Source of the DNA: Endotrypanum monterogeii
Taxonomy: Eukaryota; Euglenozoa; Kinetoplastea; Trypanosomatida; Trypanosomatidae
Assembly (NCBI GenBank): GCA_000333855.2
Contig: CM007326.1
Location: 433,390 to 497,389 of the forward strand
Direction of reading: 5' to 3'
DNA: 64,000 bases
The notes under the pieces were generated by a model that saw nothing but the letters and a program-made list of their open reading frames with translations, did no database searches and was not told the DNA's origin. A program made the position numbers and the translations under genes. Numbering within the stretch: the stretch's first letter is position 1; each line of letters starts with the position of its first letter. Shown one piece after another: positions 1 through 10,637 of the stretch.

Positions 1-944
1 TTTATTTTTTTTCCCCAAAGAAAACACCACACGAGTGTGCACCTTTTTTTTTTACTATTTTTATTTATCTTCCCGGGGGTTATCCAGTCAATTGGCGTGC
101 CATATCATCTCGACAGACCCCTCCCTGTGCTGCCGTTAGTCTTCTCTGCACGCACGTAGTTCAGATCGATGTTGCAGATGTCGCCACGTGACGTCATTTG
201 ATATCATCTGCGGAGAATAAGTAGAGGAGGAGGAGGGGGAAAAAGGGGGGGGGAGACGTCGAGAAATATGCACAAGGTAATGCGCTTCATGCTGCCGAAA
301 AAGAAGAAGAAACATCTGAAAAAGAAATCTACAATCAAAAAGTGAATAGGATGCGGAATGCACATCGGAAGGCATACAGGAGACGCGGGCAGCCTACGCA
401 GGCCGCACATTTTCGGCCTCGGTTTCTGTCTCTACCTATGTGAGTTGTTCATTTGTTTGTGTGTCTGTGTGGTGATGCTACAGGGACGAACATTGGTGAG
501 ATCCATTGTGACAGCTCACTGCGGTATGTGCTCATCATCAAGGACACGTCGACATATATACACCTGACCACGAACAAGAATGAGCGCGTTGCAGCGGTGG
601 CTGCTGAGGAGGAGAAGAAAACGCTACAAGGCTACTGGCCCCATCCTCACCCGCACCGCATCCCACACACGCGCACATTACAGTGACGCTGACCAGCATC
701 TGCCCTTCAACTGATGTGTTCTCAAAACTGCCGTTATCACTCCACTCCCCTCCTCACTGCTTCATGGACTCACGCGCAGAACACAGCGGCAGCACTCAAA
801 GAGGAGAGGCGCCACCGTCCATAGAAGGAAATCAAACCTTTGACATACGCATAGAAGACCATAACATATAAAGTATATATACTTTATATATATACTCTCA
901 AACGGCACCGCCCATCGCTCACAAAGGACTGTACGCCGCCCGTG
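1..944. other. Non-coding upstream region
   Basis: I see no gene here. The stretch has A/T homopolymers and scattered pyrimidine tracts. Just ahead of the first gene, at 871-884, is a perfect 14-base AT-rich palindrome (AAGTATATATACTT) that runs into more TA repeat. It probably holds the 3' end of an upstream transcript plus the 5' region of the next gene, but I cannot place a poly(A) site. Confidence 0.5.
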
Positions 945-2060
945 ATGTGGTCATCTGTCGTCGCTCCAGGTGGGGTCAAGAAGGGCAAGGCAACTGCCAC
1001 AACATGGGCAGCTGCGGGTTCTGCCTGCACAACCGACGCAGCCCCTAGCACAAAAAAAGACAGTAGTCAGACTTCCTCCGAGATGACTACGAGGCGCGGA
1101 GACACGATCACAACAATGGCAAATCCCAAAGTCTGCACAGTGGAGAAGGGAGGACGGAAGTCGACGTTGCTGAGGGAGCGCGTTGATGCCGGGGTAACGT
1201 TCCACAACGTTGCACTCTCCCATGCGGCAGATCTACTGCGCTCCGAGGCATCCCGTGTGGACGCACAGCTGATGGATGACTATAGCTCTCTCCTACGTGG
1301 GAACGCGGTGTACATACACGGCTTTATCTCGGATAAGGAGGATATGAGACTTTATGACTCTCTCAAAAAGGAACTGGTTGCGTCTACGGGTGCCGAGATG
1401 CTCGGGAGTGGGGGTCTCATTGACTGGAGCAAACACCAAGTCTTCGATAATCCCTCCGACATCAGTCAAACGTTCAATGACATCATCGCCATGCTCGACG
1501 AGTATTTCGATGTTGACATCTACGCAACCCGGCTGAACTACTACCGGGACGGGACTCAGTGGAAGCCACAGCACCATGATAGTCACGCGTATGGCGGCCG
1601 CGCCCTCCGTGAGGACTTCACTGTAGGCGTGTCGCTTGGTGCAACACGGGGGCTTCTGTTCGTACACGAGGCATCTCAGCGTGAGTTTAACTTTCCACAG
1701 ATGAACGGTGACTGCTTCGCTTTCACAGGGGAGGTTAATGAACTCTTCACTCACGGTGTGCCTCGAGCACACACGCCTACATCAGATCGCTTCAGCATCA
1801 TTGCCTGGGGGCGTCGACGCACACTAAATGAGCGCAATGGCGGTGCGCCGAGCAGCGCGGCGGCCCAACTGAAGGGACACGACATTCACACGATGGAAGA
1901 TGCGGTGGAGGTCGCAAAGCAGCTGGTAGCGTCACATCCGGGTGCCAGGAGCGCGATGGATGCAGTGCCGCCGACCTGCATCAGAGACGAAGAAGGTGCT
2001 GCGAAGGTTTTGCCAGTCGCCAAGCCACTGCTAAAGCGTAAGAAGAATCGACTCCAGTAG
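945..2060 (+). CDS. AlkB-like 2-oxoglutarate/Fe(II) dioxygenase
   Basis: The protein has 371 residues from the ATG at 945; the GTG just before it is in frame but unlikely to be used. The first ~115 residues are low complexity. Residues ~120-292 carry the AlkB-type jelly-roll signature: an N-Y-Y-R-D-G strand (199-203), the iron-binding H-x-D at H210 and D212, the distal His in FTHGVP (H270), and R282 and R290 in [10 protein letters not shown], the expected 2-oxoglutarate contacts. AlkB homologues oxidatively demethylate nucleic acids or proteins; which substrate this one uses cannot be read from sequence. The tail (~295-371) is basic and ends in a Lys/Arg cluster that could be a nuclear signal. 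It is the first gene of the + strand array. All metal ligands are intact, so I infer an active enzyme. Confidence 0.85.
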   Translation: MWSSVVAPGGVKKGKATATTWAAAGSACTTDAAPSTKKDSSQTSSEMTTRRGDTITTMANPKVCTVEKGGRKSTLLRERVDAGVTFHNVALSHAADLLRSEASRVDAQLMDDYSSLLRGNAVYIHGFISDKEDMRLYDSLKKELVASTGAEMLGSGGLIDWSKHQVFDNPSDISQTFNDIIAMLDEYFDVDIYATRLNYYRDGTQWKPQHHDSHAYGGRALREDFTVGVSLGATRGLLFVHEASQREFNFPQMNGDCFAFTGEVNELFTHGVPRAHTPTSDRFSIIAWGRRRTLNERNGGAPSSAAAQLKGHDIHTMEDAVEVAKQLVASHPGARSAMDAVPPTCIRDEEGAAKVLPVAKPLLKRKKNRLQ

Positions 2061-3000
2061 CCCTCATGTGTGCGGGCGGGAGAGGGCGTGTATAACCTCC
2101 CCTCAACCCCCCCCCCCCCTGCATGTTCGTGCATATCATGGTGAACCTCCCGATTTACTTCTCCACGCTGGTCGGTCTTCAACGCAAAGTCTAGGTTTAC
2201 ACCCACACACACACATATATATATATACCTATATGTATACATATATACCTATATATACCTATATATATACCTATATGTATATATATATACATATATACCT
2301 ATATATACCTATATATACCTATATGTATATATATACCTATATATACCTATATATACCTATATGTATATATATATACATATATACCTATATATACCTATAT
2401 GTATATATATATACATATATACCTATATATACCTATATGTATATATATATACATGTGTGTGTGTATATGGTGATAGGGTGCTGTTGCATGCATAACATAG
2501 AAGTATCGAAAAACAAAACAAAGGCGGCCTCGCATTCTGCACTTTACCATCTTCAGCTCCATGTGGCGAGGTGGGAAGGGAGGGAGGGTGTGGAGGGCGA
2601 GGGGGGGGGGGAGAGGGAAGGAGGGGGGCGTGTGTAGCAGTGGCGTCATCTTTCTTTTCGTCGTTGAACTCAGTGCTCTTCGCCTATCCCACTTCCTCCC
2701 CCCCCCCCGCCCCGTCTTGTTGAGTAACACTTTGTTTTGCCTCCTCCGCTGATTCACGAAACGCTGACGGGAGGGCGAAGTCTTCCGTGTTACGGGAACC
2801 ACTCCTCCCGTTCCGCCCGCTCCCTGCTGCAGAACTCTCGCCCTTCTCTTCCTCTCTCCCTCCCCGTCCGCTTCCTTCGCCCTAGTCTGAGGTGCGTGTC
2901 TTGAGCACACTACAAACGACTCTGATTACGCCTTGACACTCAGTTGACGCTGACAAACGCCCAAAATCTCTCTTGCTCACTCTCGCTCTCTGTGGCAGAC
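2061..3000. other. Intergenic region with TA-rich minisatellite and pyrimidine tracts
   Basis: No gene is seen. It contains the TA/ACC minisatellite (2210-2456), poly-C and poly-G runs and a long CT-rich stretch (about 2800-2880) that is a plausible trans-splicing signal for the aldolase gene. Confidence 0.5.
2210..2456. repeat. Compound TA/ACC minisatellite
   Basis: About 245 bases built from near-identical 10-base units of the type ACCTATATAT, interrupted by GTATATATATATACAT blocks. Higher-order units recur several times. It lies in the spacer after the AlkB-like gene and is likely length-polymorphic. Confidence 0.85.
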
Positions 3001-3825
3001 ATGAAGAATCTTGGCATGACCACCCGGCCGGGATACACTGGCCAACTGAACGCTAAGATCCTCCACCGCATTCAGTATCTTTCCGAGGAAATTGGGCAGC
3101 CAGATCTGCAAAATAAATTCAAACACCTTCATGCACCAGATGGCTCCTGGCGCACCGCTGCCGCCATCCCTGATGACACCGACCTTGCCGGCTACATCGA
3201 CCATACACAGCTCAAGGCGGACGCCTCTCGCGAAGACATCGCGCAGCTGTGTGAGGAGGCGGTGACGCATAGGTTTAAGGCGGTCTGCGTGAATGGCTGC
3301 CACGTGGCTCAGTGTAGGAAACTGCTGGACGGCACGGGGGTGCGTGTCGCCTGCGTTTGCGGCTTTCCCCTCGGCCAGATGACGTCCGCCATGAAGGTCG
3401 CTGAGGCGACGGAAGAAATTTCAAATGGGGCACACGAGGTGGACATGGTCATTAACATTGGCGATCTTAAGGGTAAGCGCTACGCCAGTGTCTTCAACGA
3501 CATCAAAGGCGTCTGCAATGCTTGCGAAAAAGGAAACGCGATCTTGAAAGTCATTTTTGAAACCTGTCTTCTTTCGGAGGAAGAAATCATCGATGCCTGC
3601 ATCATGAGCGTTGCAGCCGGCGCAGGCTTCGTGAAGACATCCACTGGCTTCAGCACAAGCGGTGCAACCCCAGAGGCAGTGGACATCATGCTTGCAGTTG
3701 TTGGCAACGAGGCCTTGGTAAAGGCAAGCGGCGGCGTGCGGGACCGCGCGACAGCGATGCAGTACGTTGAGGCCGGCGTGAGGCGCATCGGCACGAGCTC
3801 TGGCGTTGCCATTGTGTCGCCATAA
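3001..3825 (+). CDS. deoC: Deoxyribose-phosphate aldolase (DeoC family)
   Basis: The protein has 274 residues from the ATG at 3001; an in-frame TTG at 2944 is not a likely start. It cleaves 2-deoxyribose-5-phosphate to glyceraldehyde-3-phosphate and acetaldehyde in deoxynucleoside catabolism. The TIM-barrel hallmarks are in order: IDHT near 66-69, EVDMV with D148, FVKTSTGFS with the Schiff-base lysine K212, and VKASGGVR with the proton-relay lysine K241. The first ~55 residues extend beyond the bacterial enzyme. The C-terminus stops soon after the GTSSG phosphate-binding loop, so it lacks the terminal Tyr tail of E. coli DeoC. There is no clear PTS1 signal (it ends in VSP). The fold and catalytic set are certain by eye; location is unknown. 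Confidence 0.93.
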   Translation: MKNLGMTTRPGYTGQLNAKILHRIQYLSEEIGQPDLQNKFKHLHAPDGSWRTAAAIPDDTDLAGYIDHTQLKADASREDIAQLCEEAVTHRFKAVCVNGCHVAQCRKLLDGTGVRVACVCGFPLGQMTSAMKVAEATEEISNGAHEVDMVINIGDLKGKRYASVFNDIKGVCNACEKGNAILKVIFETCLLSEEEIIDACIMSVAAGAGFVKTSTGFSTSGATPEAVDIMLAVVGNEALVKASGGVRDRATAMQYVEAGVRRIGTSSGVAIVSP

Positions 3826-5819
3826 GGTGTGTGTGGAAGAAACACACTAACACAATAGTCAGGCGGGGTGAGAGCTGATGTAACCCCCCCCCCCCCTCCC
3901 GCTCCGCTCCCTCTCCCTCTCCAAGGGTGTGACGTACAGCGGAAGGGGAGGGAGTATACATCAATACCTTTAAAAGAATGAAAATGACCGCTTCGGAGGA
4001 AAGACCGCAGAGATGCGAGTGGATGCTTTCTCGAGATCATCCTCATGACGGTACAGACGTCACACATATGTTGATGGAGCGTCACACACGCGGGGTCGGC
4101 GCGCTGACGGCGAGGCGTTGTCATTTTCTTGAGTTATATATACGTATAGGGAAATTATAAGTCAAAACAGGGAGAAGGGGGGTGCGCAGGCAGCTGGTAG
4201 AGAGAAGAAAAGAGAGGTGGTCGTGTTCGCGCATCACCTTTTTTTTTTTTTTTAAGTTCTCGTCATCTTCGCTGTGCGCGCTTGGGGGGGAAAAAAAAAA
4301 GTAAGGGCGTCAAGGATGTTACCCCTCTCACTGCATCATCCTCTGGAATAAAGCATGGCTAACAACGAGGCCAATAGGACGTTAATGCACACATATATAA
4401 ATAGTGAAGTTGTTGTTTCACTCGAAGAGTTGTGGCATGGGGCAGGAGTGCTACTCCCCCCGATGCCACCACCTATGTTCCCCTTGCATGGGGGTGGACA
4501 TCTGTAACACGTCATACACAGACTCCTAACAGCAGCAGCAGCCTTGCGTGTGGACGTGGGAGGGGAGGGGTGAAGGCGAGAAGAGCGAATCCTGAAGGCG
4601 GTCGAAGCAGCAAAGACCCGATGGATCACACCGCCAACGACTGGGGCACACGCGAAACACGGCGCTAGTGCTCTTCGGAACCGCGCCGTGACCTTGCTCT
4701 CAGTCAGTCTGTCCCCCGACGAGGAGGTGTGTCTGGAATGTGTGGGGGGTGGGTGGAGGGGGGCGAGCGAAGACCCTTTATGGTGCGTCCCACCGCTCTC
4801 CTGCGCAGCACCTTCCGCAAGACGGCGCTTTCACGACTGTGAAAAACGAGTCGCCCCGCTGGCGAGAGGGGAAGAGCGAACGCAAATTGATTCTCTCGTC
4901 GAAAGCGAACCGTCTCTCGCTCGAGTGGAAGGCGCCCCAGCGGTGCCGGCTTAGCCCTCTGGAGCGCCGCACACATTTTTTGATAGTGCCACCGAATGCT
5001 TCCCCTATTATCGATAACGCACGTCGGCCGTGTTGCCCGCTGCGCCCCCCCCCCCTCGACCTCCTCATCAACCGTACGCGATGTGACGTGCTCGTGAGTA
5101 CAACGCTGGAGCCCTCACTGTATCCTCCTCTCTCACTTCCACATGATGCCTTCTGGACGCCACCAACGTGCGCCGCATCGTCCCTGTACACAGCCAGCAC
5201 ACATCACCTGCTCTTTGGTATGTTGTACAGGCACAGAAAAGACTCACCCTGGTACTCGCCCCAGTGTAATCAGTGGCTGACTGCTATGAGGGCAAAGCAC
5301 GGCAACCTTCCTCTTGCAGAGACATATATACTCCTCCTGCTGGGGAGGGGCGGGGGTGCAGGGGCGGCGGTGAACCTCCCGTCTTAGCCAACAGGAAATA
5401 GGGGAAGAACAGTGGAACACGCTACGTATCAAGTAACCTTGCTGTTTCGGATATGAAGGTGAGCCTTCAGGACCAATTGCAAAAAAAAAAAAGGGATGCA
5501 TCCCACGTCAGCGGCGTGGGAAACCACTGGTGCACCCCTCCCCTTGCTGCATCTCGACGTCTCGCGGTGCAGTGTTCGATTTCTGTCTCTTGGCTCCCAC
5601 CGCTATATCCGCCCTTCTATACTCTCTTTTTTTCCCCCATTGACTCGATGATCTGTACATGCGCAAACAAACAAAAAAATGTCCTTTTTCATAGCACATG
5701 ACGTCCACCTCTCCCCCCCTCTCTCACACACACACTCACTCACACACACACACATCTGCACATCTGCACCCTCATCGATTGAGAAGTGGGAGTGAGACAT
5801 CGTCATCATCGCCTGCAAT
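3826..5819. other. 2-kb intergenic region, no gene recognised
   Basis: Several open frames exist on both strands but none has a recognisable domain; they look like chance frames in GC-rich sequence. An 8-bp perfect stem (4658-4665 with 4683-4690, 17-base loop) lies in the middle. The last ~100 bases before the nuclease gene are CT/CA-rich, as expected for a splice-acceptor region. Confidence 0.5.
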
Positions 5820-6473
5820 ATGGGCAACTCGTGCTGTCGTGCTGAAAATCTAACGGCAGTGAAGTCTAGCACTGCCTTTTTCGATGAACTCCCACCTGGT
5901 GTGCATCAGTGCACCGTGGACCACGTCTACGATGGCGACACGCTCACCATCTGCGAGGAGAACCGTGCGCGGGTGCGACTGCTCGGCATCGATGCTCCAG
6001 AACGAAAGGGAGGAGAGCCCTACGCGAAGGAGGCGACAGATTTTTTGAAGAGAATTTGCCCCGTTGGCGGCACAGTGTGGCTGGACAAGCAGTCGGGTGG
6101 CCAAGATCGGTACGGACGGAAAGTTGCGCTGGTCTTTGTGCCGAACCCCTCTGGGGAAAGCGGATTCGTGTGCGCCAACATCGCCCTTCTCGAGCAAGGC
6201 CTCGCTACCTTCTACAATCCCCTCAAGGCCAAACTTCTGTTTGAGGAACACATGCTGAGTGCACAGCAGCGCGCCATCAGAGGTAAGTTAAACATATGGA
6301 GAAAGAAGAATCTTCGAGAGCTGGTTTTTTGCACCCCAAACGGCATCGCTTTTCATGCTCCTGACTGCCCCACCATCGAGCGAACACAGCCCAAGAATTT
6401 GCAAAGGTTACCGATGTCGCAGGCCCTCGAAAACGGGCTGAGTCCGTGTCGTCAGTGCAAGTCAACACGCTAA
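5820..6473 (+). CDS. Lipid-anchored SNase-type (thermonuclease) endonuclease
   Basis: The protein has 217 residues. Residues ~28-165 form a staphylococcal-nuclease fold with the catalytic set visible: the DGDT motif (38-41), R53 and D58-x-x-E61 in VRLLGIDAPE, and DRYGR (96-100) giving the second catalytic Arg. Such enzymes are Ca2+-dependent phosphodiesterases acting on DNA and RNA. The N-terminus MGNSCC is a textbook N-myristoylation site (Gly2) followed by Cys5/Cys6 for palmitoylation, so I predict tethering to a membrane, plausibly plasma or flagellar. The C-terminal ~45 residues hold FHAPDC (178-183) and CRQC (210-213), a His/Cys pattern resembling the small metal-binding tails of some bacterial SNase proteins. 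There is no signal peptide, so it faces the cytosol. Confidence 0.88.
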   Translation: MGNSCCRAENLTAVKSSTAFFDELPPGVHQCTVDHVYDGDTLTICEENRARVRLLGIDAPERKGGEPYAKEATDFLKRICPVGGTVWLDKQSGGQDRYGRKVALVFVPNPSGESGFVCANIALLEQGLATFYNPLKAKLLFEEHMLSAQQRAIRGKLNIWRKKNLRELVFCTPNGIAFHAPDCPTIERTQPKNLQRLPMSQALENGLSPCRQCKSTR

Positions 6474-7788
6474 CGTAACAGGAGGATCACCCGTTGGGTG
6501 CTGCTGCCAATGTGTGTGTGTGTGTGTTCTGTAGCCTTCAGTCGTAATGTTACCCCCACTTTTTCTCACCCCCTGTGTCTTCGTGAGTACGCTTCTCATG
6601 CAGCTTCTCTTTTTCACTTTTTTTTTAAACCGATGTCTTCTCCTGCTGTTGTTGCTCCTCGCCGTTATCACCCCCCCTCTTTTCTCCTCAATACCAGTTG
6701 TACGCTCACTGTATTGTAAGGCACATCGAAATGCAGCAATACCCCCCCCCCTCATTTGTCTCTGTTTTTTTTTGTTTTCTGATTCCTATACGATTGCGCA
6801 TTCGGCGGGAACCCTTTTATGGATCAGAAAAGGGGAAACATAATGCCCCCCCCCCCCACCTCACTGTCGTCGCCACGAGTACTTGCACAATCATAGCACA
6901 TCACGCTTCCAACAGGTGTTACACGTATACCCCCTCCCAAACCTACCCAGTCTTCTCCTGTCGTCTGGGGAGGTGTGTGCGTGTGAGTGGTATGTATACC
7001 TGAGATCCCTCTGTGTACTGTCCGAGGTGCGAAAAATAAAACAAAAAAAAATATCTGCGACAATTGGCGCTGGGAGGAATGTATACCTGTATGCATTCTG
7101 CTTGGGACAGAGATGATGGGGGGGGGATGTAAAGTTTGATGGGAAACAGAAATATCTTCCTTAGGGCTCCATTTTTTTTGTGGTTTAGTTTGCTTCTTTT
7201 TTTTTTTCTCTTCTCCTCTCTCACACTCAAGTGCGACCGTGGCCAGGAGTCTGTTTCGCGTAGGCGTTGAACATGGGGGTCTTGATGGGGGCGGAGGGGG
7301 GGGAGCGTGACCCGCCCCTGCTCCACTTACCACCTCCTCCTTTTTTGTTGTTTTTTTTTTTTTCGAGCCACTGCAATTCTTTCAAGGCTCATCTCCGATA
7401 GGATCTCTGTGTTGTTGTAGGGACAACCAGCAGAGCGTCCGCTACCAGTTCCCCCCCCCTTCTTCTTCCTCATTCACTCGACTTTGGCCTCTGATCTTGT
7501 TCCCACCTGTATCTGCTCATTTTTTTCTCTGATTATGACTGTCGTTACCAAAACAACTTCTCATGACGTAATGTAGTCTCTCAGCTCGAACTCCCCATCG
7601 CTTATCCCTCCCTTCTTCTTTTCTGACACACACACACACACACACAGTTCCATTCTCTGTTGCACGGCACGCTTCCGTCTCTGCATTGGCCTGTCCCCCC
7701 CCCCTCCACATACACACGGGTGTGCGTCAGAGCCGCTACCCCTATCTCATCACCCTCAGTGAGCTTCCCTCCTTTTCCTTGCGGTATC
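6474..7788. other. Intergenic region
   Basis: No gene is seen. It contains (GT)n near 6512, poly-T and poly-C runs, and C/T-rich stretches (about 7440-7500 and 7680-7780) that could serve trans-splicing of the next gene. Confidence 0.5.
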
Positions 7789-9540
7789 ATGCCAGCCGAA
7801 CGTGTGCCAGCGCACCGGTGCCCGCACCGTGTCGAGGCACGAGGCGAAGGTGGTGGTGCTGCTGAAGTCAATCCAGGCGGCGCTACGACAGCAGCCACGA
7901 CCACTACGGCGAGCAGTCGCTCACACTCGACGACCACCACTAGAACATCGACGACATCGTCATCCTCCGCGCTGCTGCGGGAAGGCGATTTTATTCAGCA
8001 GGCGCGCCGCTATGAGGACGAAAATGTTCGAGCACTGCTGCATCAATTGCCTAGCTCCCCAAAGCAGCTCCTGCGACGCCTCGAGCAACAACATCAGGAA
8101 TTGAATATCCTTAAGGAGGAGAACATCCGACTGAAGTCGCGCGAGCTGGAGATCTCCTCACTGACGCTCCGACTGCAAGAGCGCATCAACGCCACCCAGA
8201 ACCAGGTCGACCACATCAAAACACAAGTTCAGCTACACCTGCTGAACCCGGTCACGGAGGAGGAGTATAACCGTATCGAGGCGCTATCAGAATCGCAGCG
8301 CGACTTGGTAGACGTCATGAAACTTGGTATCTATCGTCAACTCGGGTCCCTGCGCGCATCGCAGCAGGCTGCAACGAGGCGAGCTGCCGAGCTCAGCACG
8401 GCTGTGGCGCAGCTGCAGCAAGAGAAGAGCGAAATACAAGTGCTCCTCGCTGAGTACGAATCACACGGCGAGACAGAGAAGGAAAAAACGGACAAGAAAA
8501 TGCGTCAAATCGCCAGCCAACAGGCCCGTATCGCTGAGCTGGAGGGCCAGATTGCATCCCTCGAAGCGAGAAACAAATCCATGTACGTGGACCAAGAGCA
8601 GTACCTCTCTGCCAAGCTCACTGCCCAAGTCAAGACAGACGAAGTAGCCCGTCTGTCGGTGCGGCTGGAAGAGTCGGAAATGGACACGCAGCGGTACCGC
8701 GCCAATGCAGAATGTACGGAGCAAAAGCTAGACATCCTCAAGTCCGAGTACTACGAGCTGAAGCTTCGCTACGGGCAGCGTGTCCTCGAGCTGGAAAGCG
8801 CCTTGAGAGCATCGGAGGAGAAGCTCAAGACACTTGGCGACCTCGAAATGGAGTCGCAATTGTTCATCTCTAACCTGGCAACATCTTCTGAGGGAGAAGT
8901 AGGCTTCGCCGCCGCTCCGGAAAACGGAGCGACGGGTCGCTCGACCAATGCCTACGAAGGGTGGCTGGCTCTCCCTCGATCCCGGAAGCTGGCACACTCC
9001 CTCGTCATCACGAAGCGTTGTCTGCATTTGGAAAACAAAATTGCAGCACTGGAGCACGACCTCGCGTTCAAGGAGGCACAGGTGTCACGCCTGCAGGTCT
9101 CCCTTGACGGCGCCCGAGACGCACTGAACAACATCAACAGTCCCTATGTGCTAGTAGAGAAAGCGATGACTGATGTGACTAACGAGAACGAGGCGTTGAA
9201 GCAGAAGGTTAGCATCCTCGAGCAGGACAAGAAAGACCTCCAGCTCAAGGTACAGCAGTGCAGCAGTAACCTACGCCTATTGACGCACCATCGAAAGGAG
9301 CTCTTGCGCATTAAACAGCTGCTCCGTCAGCTCGGACTTCGCGAAGGCTTTGTATTTCCCACCACCGACGAAGAGGCGGAGCAAGCGCCAAGCCCTCAAA
9401 CAGCTAGTGCTAGCAAATGCCTGGCTACCGGCAACGCTGATGTAGTTGAAGGCAGCGTCATCTCCCCGGCGCGCCACATTTGCAGTAGTACACCGCCGGC
9501 CTCCTACGGCGCACCAAGGCCGATCGAAATGACTTTCTAA
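7789..9540 (+). CDS. Coiled-coil protein, function unknown
   Basis: The start chosen is the ATG at 7789 (583 residues); an upstream in-frame ATG at 7660 reads through (CA)n/poly-C-flanked leader sequence and is less likely. After a Thr/Ser-rich N-terminus (~25-65), most of the chain from ~85 to ~535 is heptad-like coiled coil rich in Glu, Gln, Arg and Leu, broken by a Gly/Ala/Ser linker around residues 360-395. The C-terminal ~55 residues are Ser/Ala/Pro-rich. No motor, kinase or nucleotide-binding motif is present. Long coiled-coil proteins of this type are commonly cytoskeletal, basal-body or flagellar in trypanosomatids, but that is inference. I do not recognise a specific orthologue. Confidence 0.8.
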   Translation: MPAERVPAHRCPHRVEARGEGGGAAEVNPGGATTAATTTTASSRSHSTTTTRTSTTSSSSALLREGDFIQQARRYEDENVRALLHQLPSSPKQLLRRLEQQHQELNILKEENIRLKSRELEISSLTLRLQERINATQNQVDHIKTQVQLHLLNPVTEEEYNRIEALSESQRDLVDVMKLGIYRQLGSLRASQQAATRRAAELSTAVAQLQQEKSEIQVLLAEYESHGETEKEKTDKKMRQIASQQARIAELEGQIASLEARNKSMYVDQEQYLSAKLTAQVKTDEVARLSVRLEESEMDTQRYRANAECTEQKLDILKSEYYELKLRYGQRVLELESALRASEEKLKTLGDLEMESQLFISNLATSSEGEVGFAAAPENGATGRSTNAYEGWLALPRSRKLAHSLVITKRCLHLENKIAALEHDLAFKEAQVSRLQVSLDGARDALNNINSPYVLVEKAMTDVTNENEALKQKVSILEQDKKDLQLKVQQCSSNLRLLTHHRKELLRIKQLLRQLGLREGFVFPTTDEEAEQAPSPQTASASKCLATGNADVVEGSVISPARHICSSTPPASYGAPRPIEMTF

Positions 9541-9739
9541 CGAACAGCGCGCTGACCCGCAGCGACAGCCGCAACTGTGGGATGTGCCTCTTCGCTGTTA
9601 TTGCTGCTTCCCGGTTTCACCTACATAGAGTAATACCCGAGGCTGTGCAGGCAGGGGAGGAGGAGGGGGGAGGGGGGAGGGGGGGGGTCTCGTGTCAAAG
9701 ACAAACCGGGATGTTGGCCGTTGTGCATCTCGATCCCTG

Positions 9740-9767
9740 TCTCTCTCTATATATATATAGAGAGAGA
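9740..9767. repeat. 28-bp perfect palindrome TC(4)-TA(6)-GA(4)
   Basis: The sequence reads TCTCTCTC, six TA pairs, GAGAGAGA and is fully self-complementary. The GA repeat continues to about 9774. It could extrude as a cruciform or fold as a hairpin in the RNA. Confidence 0.9.
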
Positions 9768-10547
9768 GAGAGAGATCTGTGTATAGGCGCATCTTGCTTC
9801 CCAGACACGTTGAGCTGGATATGAAATCCCCGGCAGAAGTCAAGCAAACAAAATGGAATGGGGGGGGGGACAGCAGTGACCTCTCCCTCGCCACTTATCC
9901 CCTACAATCTCCCTCCCTTGCCTCACGATAGATCATGTAATGTCTGCTTGTCAGTGTATGCGCATGCGAACTCGGTTCACTACAGTGCGCTTTGTACTAT
10001 CTTGGCGTGTGTGTGTGTATGTGTGTGTGTACTTGCCCTACCCGTGGGGGGGGGGGAAGAACAACAAATGAAAAATCTGAATGAGGGGAAGGACACTACT
10101 ACGTTGCTTGTGATGACACCCTCGGAAATGGAGGGGGGGGGGCGCATGCCTCAAGGGAAGACGGCCGTATAGCGGCAAACGAGTGTCACGATAGAGAAAT
10201 GTGCTCCCGTTTTCCCTGTACACACACACACCCCTTTCTCCCTCTGTCGACGATCGTGTCATGACCAACAGCTCAAACACGATGGCATCTTCACTGTGGA
10301 GAAAACATAAAACATGCTCCTGGGATGTGCTTTCCTTTTGCTATGTGCCCATGTGTGTGTGTTTGAGAGAACTCGAGCGCTTGCCTCTGCCCGTGTGGGC
10401 ACTCCACACTGCCTCTCCCTCTTTTCCCTTCCCCACGCCTCCTTGTCCCCCCCCCCCTCCTCCTCCTCCTTCCTTCCCATGGTGCACACAGAAACACAGC
10501 AAAAACATCAGTCGATGCTCAAATTGAAGAGGTGAGTTGACACACAC

Positions 10548-10578
10548 CGATACACACACACACACACACACACACGTG

Positions 10579-10609
<31 letters not shown>

Positions 10610-10612
10610 ACA
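10548..10612. repeat. (CA)n microsatellite with GTGCA interruptions
   Basis: A CA repeat of about 65 bases broken by two ACGTGCA interruptions, ending 25 bases before the next start codon. Similar CA/TG tracts occur at 18199-18263 (GT), 25185-25209 (GT), 34184-34208 (CA), 36188-36228 (TG) and 47666-47699 (CA). Confidence 0.9.
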
Positions 10613-10637
10613 CGCCCTCTCAGGGGAGCACTTTACC

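Larger units (their letters stand above)
9541..10637. other. Intergenic region
   Basis: No gene is seen. It holds the palindromic CT/TA/GA tract (9740-9767), GT repeats near 10004-10032, G runs and, just before the next ATG, a long CA repeat. Confidence 0.5.

Noticed and set aside
3480..4124. 214-codon open frame on the - strand overlapping the aldolase gene
   Set aside because: Antisense shadow of a clear gene; the product is low complexity and crosses the 3' spacer.
4688..5387. Overlapping open frames in the spacer after the aldolase gene, on both strands
   Set aside because: No frame has a domain or consistent codon pattern; overlapping frames on both strands are expected in GC-rich spacer.
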